Counted from the first letter of the stretch, positions 8,662-16,151 are shown. The stretch is 16,242 nt of DNA from Anaerolineae bacterium (GCA_025062175.1 JANXAX010000022.1:1-16242); one strand, 5' to 3'. Notes: a model not told the origin generated them from the sequence alone. Numbers and translations are program-made.

Positions 8662-8689
8662 CGGACGCGTTGCCAGCGCCCGCGGTCCG
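8662..8689 (-). terminator. Hairpin just after the sugar kinase stop
   Basis: CGGA-CGCG pairs with CGCG-TCCG (8 bp, one bulged base, 11-nt loop), starting 8 nt beyond the kinase stop codon. There is no U-tract, so it is at best a 3'-end stabiliser or a weak terminator. Confidence 0.3.
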
Positions 8690-8697
8690 TAGCACTC

Positions 8698-9786
8698 TCA
8701 CGCTCGACAGCCTGGGAAACGTACGGCACCCTGTTCGAGGTTTTCCAGCACGGGCCAGTCGATCGCAACGCCGATGTCATCCAGCGCCAGAAGGACGGCC
8801 CCCACGACCGGCTCGAAACGCGGCAATACAACCTGCGCTTGGGGCGCTGTGGCGATGACGGTGTCTCGAAAAGGGGATAGGATCAGGTCACCCGCCTTGA
8901 AGACGCCACCACAAGGCACGACCGCAAAGGATTCTAATGCCATATAAAGGCGCCGGATCACCGCAACCGCCAGCTCACCCAGCGCCCGACCGGCCGAGGC
9001 GAGGATATGCTGTGCCGCATGGTCACCTTGCTGGGCCGCGCGTACCACCAAAGGGCACAACCCGGCAATCTCATGGCGCAGCAATAGGGAATTCCCGGGC
9101 CTGGCCTTGCGCACCACCGCGCCGGCATGCGCCCCTTCCGCGCTTGAATCGGAGCCGATGCCTATCAGGTGGGCTGCATCCTGGACCGCCATCATTCCAT
9201 GGGAAGCGCGGAAAACCATTTCCCACGCATTGCGCAGGCCGAAATGGTCGAAGATCATCTGGGTGAGCAGCGTATCTTCCCCACGACCGTCATGCGCACG
9301 CAACACGGCGCGCATCGCTTGCATCCCGACCCAGTAGCCACTCCCTTCATCATCCAGAACAGCGCCCCAGCCACCGGCTGTGGCCGAGTGTCCTTCTTTC
9401 GTCCAACCGCGGGCACTTGATCCGACGCCGGCATCGACGATGACCCCGATGTGTCCTTCGCCCCAGTAATGGGCCGCCCAACGGGCCGCCTCCCCTTTGG
9501 CCACCTCTAAAATCCGGTGCACTGTCAGCGTCTCGAGCGCTTCATCGATTGCGGCAGCATCCATCGGCGCGCTGATGCACAGCACCGCAATCGGTGTTCC
9601 CAGCAGTCCACCCGCCTCGAGCGCCATCTGCACGGCCCGGCGCAGCGCATGGATGGCCGCGGAACGCTCGATATAGTTGAGATCAACCGGTCCGGCGCGG
9701 CCATAACCGCGCAGCTGACCGGTCTCGTCGGCTGCGAGACAGGTCACCTTCGATCCGCCTCCGTCCACACCCAGCACGTACCGCAT
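8698..9786 (-). CDS. BadF/BadG/BcrA-family sugar kinase, N-acetylglucosamine-kinase-like
   Basis: A 362-residue member of the ASKHA fold family that includes N-acetylglucosamine kinases and BadF-type ATPases. The phosphate-1 motif is GVDGGGSK (6-13), phosphate-2 is DAGVGSS (118-124), the sugar-side block is GGWGAVLDDEGSGYWVG (138-154) and the nucleotide loop is PCGGVFKAG (291-299), followed by EPVVGAVLLAL (325-335). The usual G-D-E-G-S-G reads D-D-E-G-S-G here. The family phosphorylates an amino sugar with ATP in the cytoplasm; the exact substrate cannot be read from sequence. GAGAGG about 11 nt upstream of the ATG supports the start. It lies 40 bp after the DUF763 gene, so the two are probably co-transcribed. 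A role in cell-wall or chitin-sugar recycling is inference. Confidence 0.85.
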   Translation of the reverse strand: MRYVLGVDGGGSKVTCLAADETGQLRGYGRAGPVDLNYIERSAAIHALRRAVQMALEAGGLLGTPIAVLCISAPMDAAAIDEALETLTVHRILEVAKGEAARWAAHYWGEGHIGVIVDAGVGSSARGWTKEGHSATAGGWGAVLDDEGSGYWVGMQAMRAVLRAHDGRGEDTLLTQMIFDHFGLRNAWEMVFRASHGMMAVQDAAHLIGIGSDSSAEGAHAGAVVRKARPGNSLLLRHEIAGLCPLVVRAAQQGDHAAQHILASAGRALGELAVAVIRRLYMALESFAVVPCGGVFKAGDLILSPFRDTVIATAPQAQVVLPRFEPVVGAVLLALDDIGVAIDWPVLENLEQGAVRFPGCRA

Positions 9787-9826
9787 TATCTCGCTTCCTC
9801 TCCCACACCCTTCGTGTCGGGTCAGA

Positions 9827-10906
9827 TCACGGGTGATAGACAGGGCAGTGGCTCAGCCGCCGGAGCGCCTCGAGCTTCTCCCGGTCGCCCAGCTTGGCAC
9901 GCTCCACGGCTTGATGTAGGACCTGGATCGAACGATCGTACGTCCTGCGATCGACCGGGTAGGGATGCCCATCCTTGCCACCGTGCGCAAAGGCGAAGCG
10001 AGCCGGGTCACGAAATGAAGGCTTCGCACCATGGATAATCTCGGCCAACAGGGCCAGGGCGCGGATGGTCTTCGCGCCGACATGCGGGGCGCCAAGCAAC
10101 TGCTCGAAGTCTTGCGGCTGGGCCTCGTATGCGGAGAGCAACGTGCTGGCGATGCGGTCGGGGTTGATGTCCTCAAGCAGGAGGCGGTGGCGTTCCGGAA
10201 GATCCAGACGTTGCAGGCGCTTCAGCTCGGCCAAGTTCTTCCACGGCTTCTCCAATGCCAGAGTGACGCTGGCCTGCCGCGCCTCCTCGGACTCATGCGC
10301 CACCATGTTAAGGGGCTGTCCAAATGCACTGGTGATGATGCCAGAGTGTGGTTCGTTCACGAATTCGCTCACTCGCTCGCTCAGCCAATGATAACGACGC
10401 GCCCAACGATTGGCCTCGTTCATTCCCTGCTGGATCACCACCCAGCGACCATCACGATCGAAGATAAAGCTGTGATGGTAGATCGAATAGCCATCCTGCA
10501 CGGCGTTGTTATCCACCTTGGCGGTCATACGACTGGCATAGACCAGTCTCTCTGGGGACACGCGCAACTGCGCGGTGCGCGCCAGGATTTCGGCGGGTGT
10601 CTTGCGCGACGTTCCACCCTTACCACCTGCGATGAACAATCCGAGCTCAGATGCAATCGGCTTCCATGCCTCTTTCAGGGCGCCACACACTACCGTGGTC
10701 ACGCCGCTGGAATGCCAATCATACCCCAGGACGCAACCAAACGCCTGGAACCAGTATGGGTCTGCCAGCCGGCGCATCAACTCCAGACTGCCATATTCAT
10801 CCACGATGATGAGCGACAAGGCGCGCGCCAGCTGCACCATGCGCTCGAATAAGTAACGGGGTGCCTTCCCTGTGTGAAGGGGTAAGTACGCGATCCCGGT
10901 GCGCAT
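9827..10906 (-). CDS. DUF763 family protein
   Basis: A 359-residue protein starting MRTGIAYLPLHTGKAPRYLF, the conserved opening of DUF763 (Pfam family of unknown function, known from archaea and bacteria including thermophiles). I chose the ATG at 10906 because AAGGAGG lies 7 nt upstream and the family motif begins at residue 1; the frame is open further upstream but that part is not family-like. Further conserved-looking blocks are GYDWHSSGVTTVVCGALKEA (61-80), GGKGGTSRKTP (94-104), ASRMTAKVDNNAVQDGYSIY (124-143) and QGMNEANRWARRYHW. Residues 272-290 (GAPHVGAKTIRALALLAEI) read like a helix-hairpin-helix motif, hinting at nucleic-acid binding. It is intact and the only DUF763 copy in the window. 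The function is not established, and I do not assign one. Confidence 0.85.
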   Translation of the reverse strand: MRTGIAYLPLHTGKAPRYLFERMVQLARALSLIIVDEYGSLELMRRLADPYWFQAFGCVLGYDWHSSGVTTVVCGALKEAWKPIASELGLFIAGGKGGTSRKTPAEILARTAQLRVSPERLVYASRMTAKVDNNAVQDGYSIYHHSFIFDRDGRWVVIQQGMNEANRWARRYHWLSERVSEFVNEPHSGIITSAFGQPLNMVAHESEEARQASVTLALEKPWKNLAELKRLQRLDLPERHRLLLEDINPDRIASTLLSAYEAQPQDFEQLLGAPHVGAKTIRALALLAEIIHGAKPSFRDPARFAFAHGGKDGHPYPVDRRTYDRSIQVLHQAVERAKLGDREKLEALRRLSHCPVYHP

Positions 10907-11398
10907 GGCAATACCTCCTTCGGCCATCGATCTGCCGATTGCCATCCGGCCGTTTTGTGAGGCCCTTTTTCCTATGACAACGCGGTTCAGCCAAGCCCTG
11001 CCCCCGCTTGAGAGGGGGCACAGCCGACTCAAGCCCATTTTAGTCCACCCCCTATAGGGCGCAACTGCGCACCGACAAGCGGGTGCATCGCAAACGGGCA
11101 ACGAATGGAAACAGCGCTCCATGGAGGGCCAGCGGTCGAAGTCGCGTCCGACGAGCGTGCCGCCAGACGTCCTCTTGCAGGGGGCCTTTCCGTACGCCAC
11201 CACCCTATATATCCGGGCCGTGACCGTCTGGAAGCGATCAATTCATCGCGCGCCGGGATAACCGACCGGTCGTTCCTACGTACGTGGCTTGGCTTGAACC
11301 CCGTCCACGCCAGCGGACGGCTGGCCTTGGCCCCACGCGCGACGGCCTGTATCGCTCTGGCTGGTAAATCGCCGCGGCGCAGGAATGTCAGAGAAGCA
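10907..11398. other. Gene-free, highly structured intergenic region
   Basis: This 492-bp gap between rbsK and DUF763 holds no convincing gene, tRNA or promoter. It is dense in inverted repeats: TGCCCCC/GGGGGCA (10999-11005 with 11014-11020), GCTTGAG/CTCAAGC (11006-11012 with 11028-11034), CCGTCC/GGACGG (11301-11306 with 11315-11320) and GCCAGC/GCTGGC (11309-11314 with 11320-11325). None is followed by a U-tract on either strand. Frames crossing it are continuations or shadows of neighbouring genes. Confidence 0.6.
10980..11304. repeat. Imperfect 18-19 bp inverted repeats about 325 bp apart
   Basis: The left arm (10980-10997) reads ACGcGGTTCA-GCCAAGCC. The right arm (11286-11304), read on the minus strand, is ACGgGGTTCAAGCCAAGCC. 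They differ by one substitution and one inserted base. No clear target-site duplication flanks them and no transposase lies inside. They could be ends of a decayed MITE-like element or a long-range RNA stem. Confidence 0.4.
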
Positions 11399-12322
11399 TC
11401 AGGCCAGCAGCTCGGGTGGCAGTTGATCGGCGGTGGGGAAGCTCGTCTGGGTGCCCGAAGCCTGCACGCTGATAGCGGCGATATAGTTGGCACGACGCAT
11501 CGCCTCGGGCAGCGACTTGCCGGCTGCCAGGAAGTACGCCAGGCTGCCGATAAAGGCATCGCCGGCACCGGTGGTGTCGACGGCACGCACCGTAGGGGCC
11601 GAGACATACGTAGTGCCTTGCGCGTTGACCAGCAGGCTGCCCCGCTCACCCAATGTCAAGATGACAGCACCAGCACCACGTTCCATCAGCACCCGGGCGG
11701 CGCGTTCCGCCTCTTCGAGGGTGGTCACCGGCAGGCCGGTCAGCAGTTCCGTTTCACTTTCATTGGGACAGAAGATATCGCTGAGCTGGTAGAGTTCTTC
11801 GGGGAGCTCAGGTCGTGCCGGGGCTGGGTTGAAGATCGTAGTCACTCCCGCCTGACGGGCAATACGCAACGCGGCCAGAGTGATCTCGATCGGTATCTCC
11901 AGCTGACAGACCACTACCTGAGCGCCGGTGATCACCGGGCGCGCAGCTTCGATCTCTTCTACGGTGAGCAGATCATTAGCGCCGGTGACGATGATGATAG
12001 CATTATGGCCCTCCGGATCAACGGCGATCGGCGCCACCCCCGAGAACGCTTGATCGGTAAAATATACAAAGCGCGTGTCAATGTTCCACGCCTGGAAATT
12101 TTTCAGTGTGTTCTCGCCAAAAATATCGCGGCCCAGCTTGGTGACCATCGCCACTTCGCCCCCCAGTTTGGCGGCCATCACAGCCTGGTTGGCGCCCTTG
12201 CCGCCGAAGCCCATGTGAAAGCGGGTGCCGTGCAAGGTTTCCCCCATGCGGGGCAGGCGCGGTACATAACTGATCAGGTCGATGTTTGAAGCGCCTACAA
12301 CGCAAATCTTGGGTCGTGCCAT
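11399..12322 (-). CDS. rbsK: Ribokinase (PfkB family)
   Basis: A 307-residue PfkB-family kinase of normal ribokinase length. The substrate-side motif GFGGKGANQA (38-47) is typical of ribokinases. NPAPA (165-169), PNESE (186-190), TLGERGSLLV (223-232) and the anion-hole motif DTTGAGDAF (249-257) follow, with D255 as catalytic base. Residues QASGTQTSFPT near the C-terminus match the ribokinase lid and monovalent-cation region. It phosphorylates ribose, or a related pentose or nucleoside-derived sugar, at O5 using ATP in the cytoplasm. It is the fourth gene after a CUT1 sugar transporter and is probably its metabolic partner. A GGA-type ribosome site precedes the ATG. A related PfkB specificity cannot be excluded. 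Confidence 0.88.
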   Translation of the reverse strand: MARPKICVVGASNIDLISYVPRLPRMGETLHGTRFHMGFGGKGANQAVMAAKLGGEVAMVTKLGRDIFGENTLKNFQAWNIDTRFVYFTDQAFSGVAPIAVDPEGHNAIIIVTGANDLLTVEEIEAARPVITGAQVVVCQLEIPIEITLAALRIARQAGVTTIFNPAPARPELPEELYQLSDIFCPNESETELLTGLPVTTLEEAERAARVLMERGAGAVILTLGERGSLLVNAQGTTYVSAPTVRAVDTTGAGDAFIGSLAYFLAAGKSLPEAMRRANYIAAISVQASGTQTSFPTADQLPPELLA

Positions 12323-12375
12323 CGTTGTCCTGTCCCCCTAGTGCGTCGAGATAGTGTTGCATAACGATTACAGAT

Positions 12376-12443
12376 GCTGGTCGGAAACAATTCTTATCGT
12401 CCTGGGTTCAAGACACCCACAGGCCCGCCGATTCCGACCCAGC
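12376..12443 (-). promoter_or_regulatory. Nested RNA stem between the MalG-like permease and rbsK
   Basis: An outer stem of about 11 bp (12376-12386 with 12432-12443, one bulged base) encloses an inner hairpin TGGGT/ACCCA (12403-12407 with 12415-12419, 7-nt loop) extended by CC/GG. The outer stem touches the permease stop codon. No U-tract follows, so it is more likely an mRNA-stability or processing element than a terminator. Confidence 0.5.
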
Positions 12444-13282
12444 TAACCCTTGACCGCCCCCATGGTCAGTCCGCGTACCAGGAAGCGCTGGAACAGCACC
12501 GACAGAACAATGCCAGGTATAATCGCGATCGTGCCGATCGCCGCAATTTCACCCCATAGAATCTCATGCCCGCCCACTAAGCTCGGCACGATAACCGTGA
12601 GGGTGCGCACCGAACGACGCGTCAGCAACAGCGCGAACATGAACTCATTCCAGGCGAAGATGAAGGAAAACAACGCCGTGGCGACCAGTCCCGGTGTGAT
12701 CAGCGGCAACGCCACCCGAATAAAGGCGTCCCAATGGGTACATCCGTCGATCAGCGCTGCTTCTTCCATCTCGGGCGAGAGGTCATCGAAGAACCCTTTG
12801 AGCATCCAGATCACGAAGGGCAGGTTGAAGACCGTGTTGGCGATGATCAGCGCCCAGTGGGTGTCCAGCAATCGGAGTTCCTTGAAGATCAGGAAGAGGG
12901 GCAACGCCGCAGCCACAGGTGGAAACATGCGGGTAGATAGAATCCAGAATGACAGGTTCTCACCGCCTGTCTTGAAGCGCGAAAGGCTGTAGGCTGCCAG
13001 CGAACCGATCAACATCGAAACGATCGTTGTGGACAGCGCCACGATCAAGCTGTCCCGCAATCCTTGCAAGCCACCGCGACCATCCGGCGGCAACATCATC
13101 GCGTTAAGATAGTTGCGCGGGCTGAAGTCCCGCGGAATGAAAACCGGGGGGTAAGAGAAATACTCTGCCTCCGTTTTGAAAGAGGTGAGGAACATCCACA
13201 CAACCGGAAACAGAAATAAAATCAGGGCGATGACAAGGATCACCGCGCTGACAAGCTTTTGTAGAGGCGACATTCGACGCAT
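12443..13282 (-). CDS. Sugar ABC transporter permease, MalG-like (CUT1)
   Basis: A 279-residue inner-membrane permease with about six hydrophobic helices (near 10-30, 80-101, 113-134, 142-162, 191-215 and 245-265). The cytoplasmic EAA loop, which docks onto the ATPase, is visible at 174-198 (EAALIDGCTHWDAFIRVALP). The N-terminal FLFPVVWMFLTSFKT is typical of MalG/UgpE-type subunits. The ATG at 13282 lies 4 bp after the stop of the other permease, implying translational coupling; an in-frame ATG at 13273 is an alternative. It pairs with that subunit to form the channel. The substrate cannot be deduced from the permease. Confidence 0.92.
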   Translation of the reverse strand: MRRMSPLQKLVSAVILVIALILFLFPVVWMFLTSFKTEAEYFSYPPVFIPRDFSPRNYLNAMMLPPDGRGGLQGLRDSLIVALSTTIVSMLIGSLAAYSLSRFKTGGENLSFWILSTRMFPPVAAALPLFLIFKELRLLDTHWALIIANTVFNLPFVIWMLKGFFDDLSPEMEEAALIDGCTHWDAFIRVALPLITPGLVATALFSFIFAWNEFMFALLLTRRSVRTLTVIVPSLVGGHEILWGEIAAIGTIAIIPGIVLSVLFQRFLVRGLTMGAVKG

Positions 13283-13286
13283 AGCT

Positions 13287-14210
13287 CTATATCTCTCCCC
13301 GCTGCCGCTTTTGGAAGCTGAGGAAGAATCGGGCGATCAGCGTGATGATGATGAGTTGAATGAAAGCCATCGCGGCCGTATATCCCAGACTGAAGAACTT
13401 GAATCCTTGGAGGTACGTATAGAAGCTAATTGTCTCCGTTACATTGCCGGGTCCGCCACCGGTGACCAAATACACGATATCGAAGAGCTTGAACGCATCC
13501 ATAGCTCGAATCAGAATACCGATGATGATCACGGGTAACAGGAGAGGGAAGGTGATGCGCCAGAAAGACTGCCACGGCGACGCACCATCTACCTCGGCCG
13601 CTTCGTGCAGCTCCAGCGGGATGGATTGCAGGCCGGCTAACACAATCAGCATCAAAAAGGGTGTCCATTGCCAGACATCTGTCATCAGGATGGCAAAGAG
13701 CGCCACATTCGGGTCGGCGATCCAAGCAAATCCACGCCAGCGACCGCCGGTGATGAGCTCGATCACGTAATTGAGTGGCCCGAACTGATCATGATAGATC
13801 ATGCGGAATTGGAAGCCGGCCACCACCGGGGCGATCATAACAGGTATAAGGAACAACGAAACCAAGGGGGTACGCCAGCGTCCCATGCGATTCAATAACA
13901 GCGCCAACCCTGTGCCGATGCCCAGCTGGATGCTGACGCCCAGCACGATAAGCACCGCGGTCACGCGCATGGAGGACCAGAAGCGACTGTCTTGAAAGAG
14001 CACCTTGATCAGGTTCTGCAACCCCACAAATTCAGGTGTAGCACTGGTGGTGAGCTCCCACGACATAAACACCAAACGCACTTCATAGAGCAGGGGGAAA
14101 ATGGTGATGGCCAACAAGGTAATGATTGCCGGCGCCGCAAAAAAATAAGCTGTACGGCGCTTTCGAATCGTCCGTACCAGCGACTCAAACTGCCTTTCGA
14201 GATGTTTCAT
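13287..14210 (-). CDS. Sugar ABC transporter permease, MalF-like (CUT1)
   Basis: A 307-residue permease with a basic, cytoplasmic N-terminus (MKHLERQFESLVRTIRKRRT), a first helix AYFFAAPAIITLLAITIFPL, and about six helices in all. The EAA loop is at 203-220 (EAAEVDGASPWQSFWRIT). GGGPGNVTETISFYTYLQG (251-269) is typical of MalF/UgpA-type partners. I place the start at the ATG at 14210, not the in-frame ATG at 14282: the longer version would add 24 non-family residues and would begin inside a strong RNA hairpin (14254-14291). The gene lies between the binding-protein gene and the MalG-like gene in one operon. Confidence 0.9.
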   Translation of the reverse strand: MKHLERQFESLVRTIRKRRTAYFFAAPAIITLLAITIFPLLYEVRLVFMSWELTTSATPEFVGLQNLIKVLFQDSRFWSSMRVTAVLIVLGVSIQLGIGTGLALLLNRMGRWRTPLVSLFLIPVMIAPVVAGFQFRMIYHDQFGPLNYVIELITGGRWRGFAWIADPNVALFAILMTDVWQWTPFLMLIVLAGLQSIPLELHEAAEVDGASPWQSFWRITFPLLLPVIIIGILIRAMDAFKLFDIVYLVTGGGPGNVTETISFYTYLQGFKFFSLGYTAAMAFIQLIIITLIARFFLSFQKRQRGEI

Positions 14211-14253
14211 AACCTGTCTCACGCTGAGAAAATAAGATGTCGCTTCAGAGGAA

Positions 14254-14291
14254 GGGTGAGAGGTGCCTTTGCAGACGGACACCTCTCACCC
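14254..14291 (-). promoter_or_regulatory. Strong hairpin between the binding-protein and permease genes
   Basis: A perfect 12-bp stem, GGGTGAGAGGTG with CACCTCTCACCC (14-nt loop), lies 19 nt after the binding-protein stop. It is followed only by a short pyrimidine run (TTCCTCT), not a U-tract. Hairpins at this position in binding-protein operons commonly protect the upstream message or partially terminate, giving more binding protein than permease. Confidence 0.7.
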
Positions 14292-14309
14292 TATGGCTGA
14301 GCAGCGGAA

Positions 14310-15827
14310 TTACCGGATCAGCCCCAGGGCCTTGTACGCTTCGAGAGCCTTACCCCAGAGCTCGATTTGTTTCTCACGTCCCAGCTTATCCGTGATCTCG
14401 TTCCATTCTCTTGCCACGGCATCCAGCGCTTCCTGAGGGGTCTCCTGACCGGCAAGGGCTTTGTTGACATGCAGATCCAGGGAGTCCTCATATTGAGCTG
14501 CGCCGGGGATGAAGATCTCCGGATAGCCGTCGGCCATCGCTGCCTCGACACCCTTCAAGTAGGCTTGGGCTTCCTCAATACTAGCAAACATCGTATAGGC
14601 CTGCGGGTTGGTGAAATGGGTCTTGCGATAGGGATCCAGGCCAGTCAAGGGTGTCGAGACATTCTCCAAGCTGCGATCGTAGCTGACATGCTTGATGACC
14701 CAGTAGGCCGCTTCCTTGTTCTGCGAATCGGCGGCGACTGCGACCACGCGGCCCACCGGCATCATAGAGCGATGCACCACTTGGTCGCCGATCTTCCAGC
14801 CCGGCACGCGTCCCACACCGATCTTCCCCACAATTGCGGATTGGCTGGGGTCAGCACCCTTCTTAGGGACATCCGTCCACTGGACCACCATCGCCACGTT
14901 GCCTTTGAGGAATGCATCGCGCAGTTCATCGTAACCATAGCCTAGCACATCCGGTGGGGCGTTCTTCAGGCTGTCCACGAAGTTCTGCAGCGCTTTGACG
15001 GCGTTGGGCGAATTGACCAGCGGGTTCATCTGCTCGTCGAAGTACGGTTCGCCGAACGCAGCCCAGCGGTCCACGAACCACGCGAAGCTGAACCCGCGCT
15101 TGGCAAACTCGGCGGAACCGTAGAAATCGCGGTCCAGCACCTCGCCGGCCAGTTTCTCACCCTTCTTACGAGTGAAGAACTCGCCGATCTGCAGCCAATC
15201 CTCCCAGGTCTCGGGAGGAGCCAGATCCTTGCCGTACTTCGCCTTGAAGGCCGCTTGCTCCTCCGGATGTTCGAACAAGTCCTTGCGATACATCAGCATG
15301 TGCACGTCGCCGTCGATGGGGAGCGCATACACCTTGCCGCCGAACTTGCAATACAGCTCCCAGAACGGCGCCAGCACATCAGCCGGATTAGGATCCCACA
15401 CCGCTGCAGGCTCTTTGGCCATATACTCATCTAGCGGCTCCAGGTAGCCGTTTCCGGCGAAGTCACCAATGTAGGCGGGATAGAATGTCACCACATCAAA
15501 CGCACCGGTGCCGGCGACGAACTCCGTCTTGAGCTTCTCATAGACACCTTCGAACGGCACCTCCGTAACCAGAATGGAAATGCCTGCCTTTTCGAAGTCA
15601 CTCTTCCAGAATTCGTACGGCCTCAGATTGTGACCAGCATCGCCAACCAGATTGATCGTCACACCGCCGAAGCTGGGTGGATACTCCCATTTGATGACAT
15701 CGAGGGGCGGTGGCGCAACTGGGGTTTGTGCCGGGGGAGCAGAGAACGATGGAGCAGCGAAAACACTGAACCCTAAAACCAATCCAAGGACGAGGAGCAA
15801 TCGCATCAAACTAAATCGGCCTTTCAT
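14310..15827 (-). CDS. Extracellular sugar-binding protein of an ABC transporter (family 1)
   Basis: A 505-residue secreted solute-binding protein. The signal peptide is MKGRFSLMRLLLVLGLVLGF followed by SVFAAPSFSA; there is no lipobox cysteine, so release by signal peptidase I is expected. The mature part shows the family-1 sugar-binding layout: VTINLVGDAG opening strand, the motif FDVVTFYPAYIGDFAGNGYL near residues 110-130, YALPIDGDVHMLMYRKDLFE, and PETWEDWLQIGEFF. The start at 15827 is supported by AAAGGAGGAA 8 nt upstream and by the signal peptide; the open frame extends 42 codons further but would bury the signal. It captures a sugar outside the membrane and delivers it to the two permeases downstream. 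The substrate is unknown; the neighbouring rbsK makes a pentose possible. It is longer than the roughly 400-430 residues typical of the family. Confidence 0.9.
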   Translation of the reverse strand: MKGRFSLMRLLLVLGLVLGFSVFAAPSFSAPPAQTPVAPPPLDVIKWEYPPSFGGVTINLVGDAGHNLRPYEFWKSDFEKAGISILVTEVPFEGVYEKLKTEFVAGTGAFDVVTFYPAYIGDFAGNGYLEPLDEYMAKEPAAVWDPNPADVLAPFWELYCKFGGKVYALPIDGDVHMLMYRKDLFEHPEEQAAFKAKYGKDLAPPETWEDWLQIGEFFTRKKGEKLAGEVLDRDFYGSAEFAKRGFSFAWFVDRWAAFGEPYFDEQMNPLVNSPNAVKALQNFVDSLKNAPPDVLGYGYDELRDAFLKGNVAMVVQWTDVPKKGADPSQSAIVGKIGVGRVPGWKIGDQVVHRSMMPVGRVVAVAADSQNKEAAYWVIKHVSYDRSLENVSTPLTGLDPYRKTHFTNPQAYTMFASIEEAQAYLKGVEAAMADGYPEIFIPGAAQYEDSLDLHVNKALAGQETPQEALDAVAREWNEITDKLGREKQIELWGKALEAYKALGLIR

Positions 15828-15953
15828 TCTGCTTTCCTCCTTTGCGACTGGGTAACCACTATGCTTACCTTGCATAAACGAAGAGATAGCGGAAACCAAC
15901 TCCCATCCTGTCAAAAGATGGAATAGCACCTTACGGCCTGAATCGGTCTGCAC

Positions 15954-16002
15954 CCACCTCCTTTCTAGTCCTTAAACAACTTGAGCTACACATATACGTA
16001 GC
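15954..16002 (-). promoter_or_regulatory. Leader elements upstream of the sugar operon: Shine-Dalgarno-like box and small palindrome
   Basis: AAAGGAGGTGG (15954-15964) is a near-perfect Shine-Dalgarno box, but the GTG after it at 15951-15953 is only 3 nt away, and no better-placed start follows. Just upstream, GCTAC/GTAGC (15985-15989 with 15998-16002) forms a small palindrome with an AT-rich centre. Confidence 0.35.
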
Positions 16003-16009
16003 CTTAAAC
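15970..16009 (-). repeat. Direct repeat GTTTAAGG, two copies 32 bp apart
   Basis: On the minus strand GTTTAAGG occurs at 16002-16009 and again at 15970-15977, a period of 32 bp, or about three helical turns. The copies flank the GCTAC/GTAGC palindrome. It may be a regulator site pair; with 8-bp units, chance is not excluded. Confidence 0.3.
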
Positions 16010-16068
16010 TTATAACGGACCAAATAGATAGGCTAAGCTGCTGCTCATCGCTTTGAAGAAGGGCCACG

Positions 16069-16086
16069 TTGTATCACGAGATACAA
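16069..16086. promoter_or_regulatory. Operator-like palindrome TTGTATC-N4-GATACAA
   Basis: Perfect 7-bp arms separated by 4 bp in the leader of the sugar-uptake operon. The size and symmetry suit a dimeric repressor such as a GntR- or LacI-type sugar regulator. It lies about 36 bp downstream of the best -10 hexamer, where a bound repressor would block transcription. No regulator gene is in the window. Confidence 0.55.
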
Positions 16087-16121
16087 TCCAATTTGGGGAC
16101 CTTCTGTGGAGGATAAAAAGA

Positions 16122-16151
16122 ATTATACTCACCTTCATCTTTGATCACCAA
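16122..16151 (-). promoter_or_regulatory. Possible promoter of the sugar-uptake operon
   Basis: A perfect TATAAT (16122-16127) is 18 bp from TTGGTG (16146-16151), a weak -35. Transcription would start near 16115 and give a leader of about 290 nt before the binding-protein ATG, including the palindrome at 16069-16086. A weak -35 would suit activated expression. Confidence 0.45.

Noticed and set aside
8448..8831. Minus-strand 127-residue frame over the kinase 3' end and the intergenic region
   Set aside because: It overlaps the kinase in another frame, covers the selenoprotein promoter and has no recognisable domain.
10907..11203. N-terminal extension of DUF763 to the codon at 11203
   Set aside because: The extra 99 residues are not family-like, and the strong AAGGAGG ribosome site points to the ATG at 10906.
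11105..12289. Plus-strand 394-residue frame opposite rbsK
   Set aside because: It is the antisense shadow of a clear ribokinase gene and its translation resembles no protein family.
12395..12425. tRNA T-arm-like GGTTCAAG sequence
   Set aside because: No acceptor, D or anticodon arms can be folded around it; it is explained by the nested intergenic stem.
15828..15953. N-terminal extension of the sugar-binding protein from the GTG at 15953
   Set aside because: It would place 42 residues before the signal peptide. The Shine-Dalgarno box is too close to that GTG, while the ATG at 15827 has a well-spaced one.
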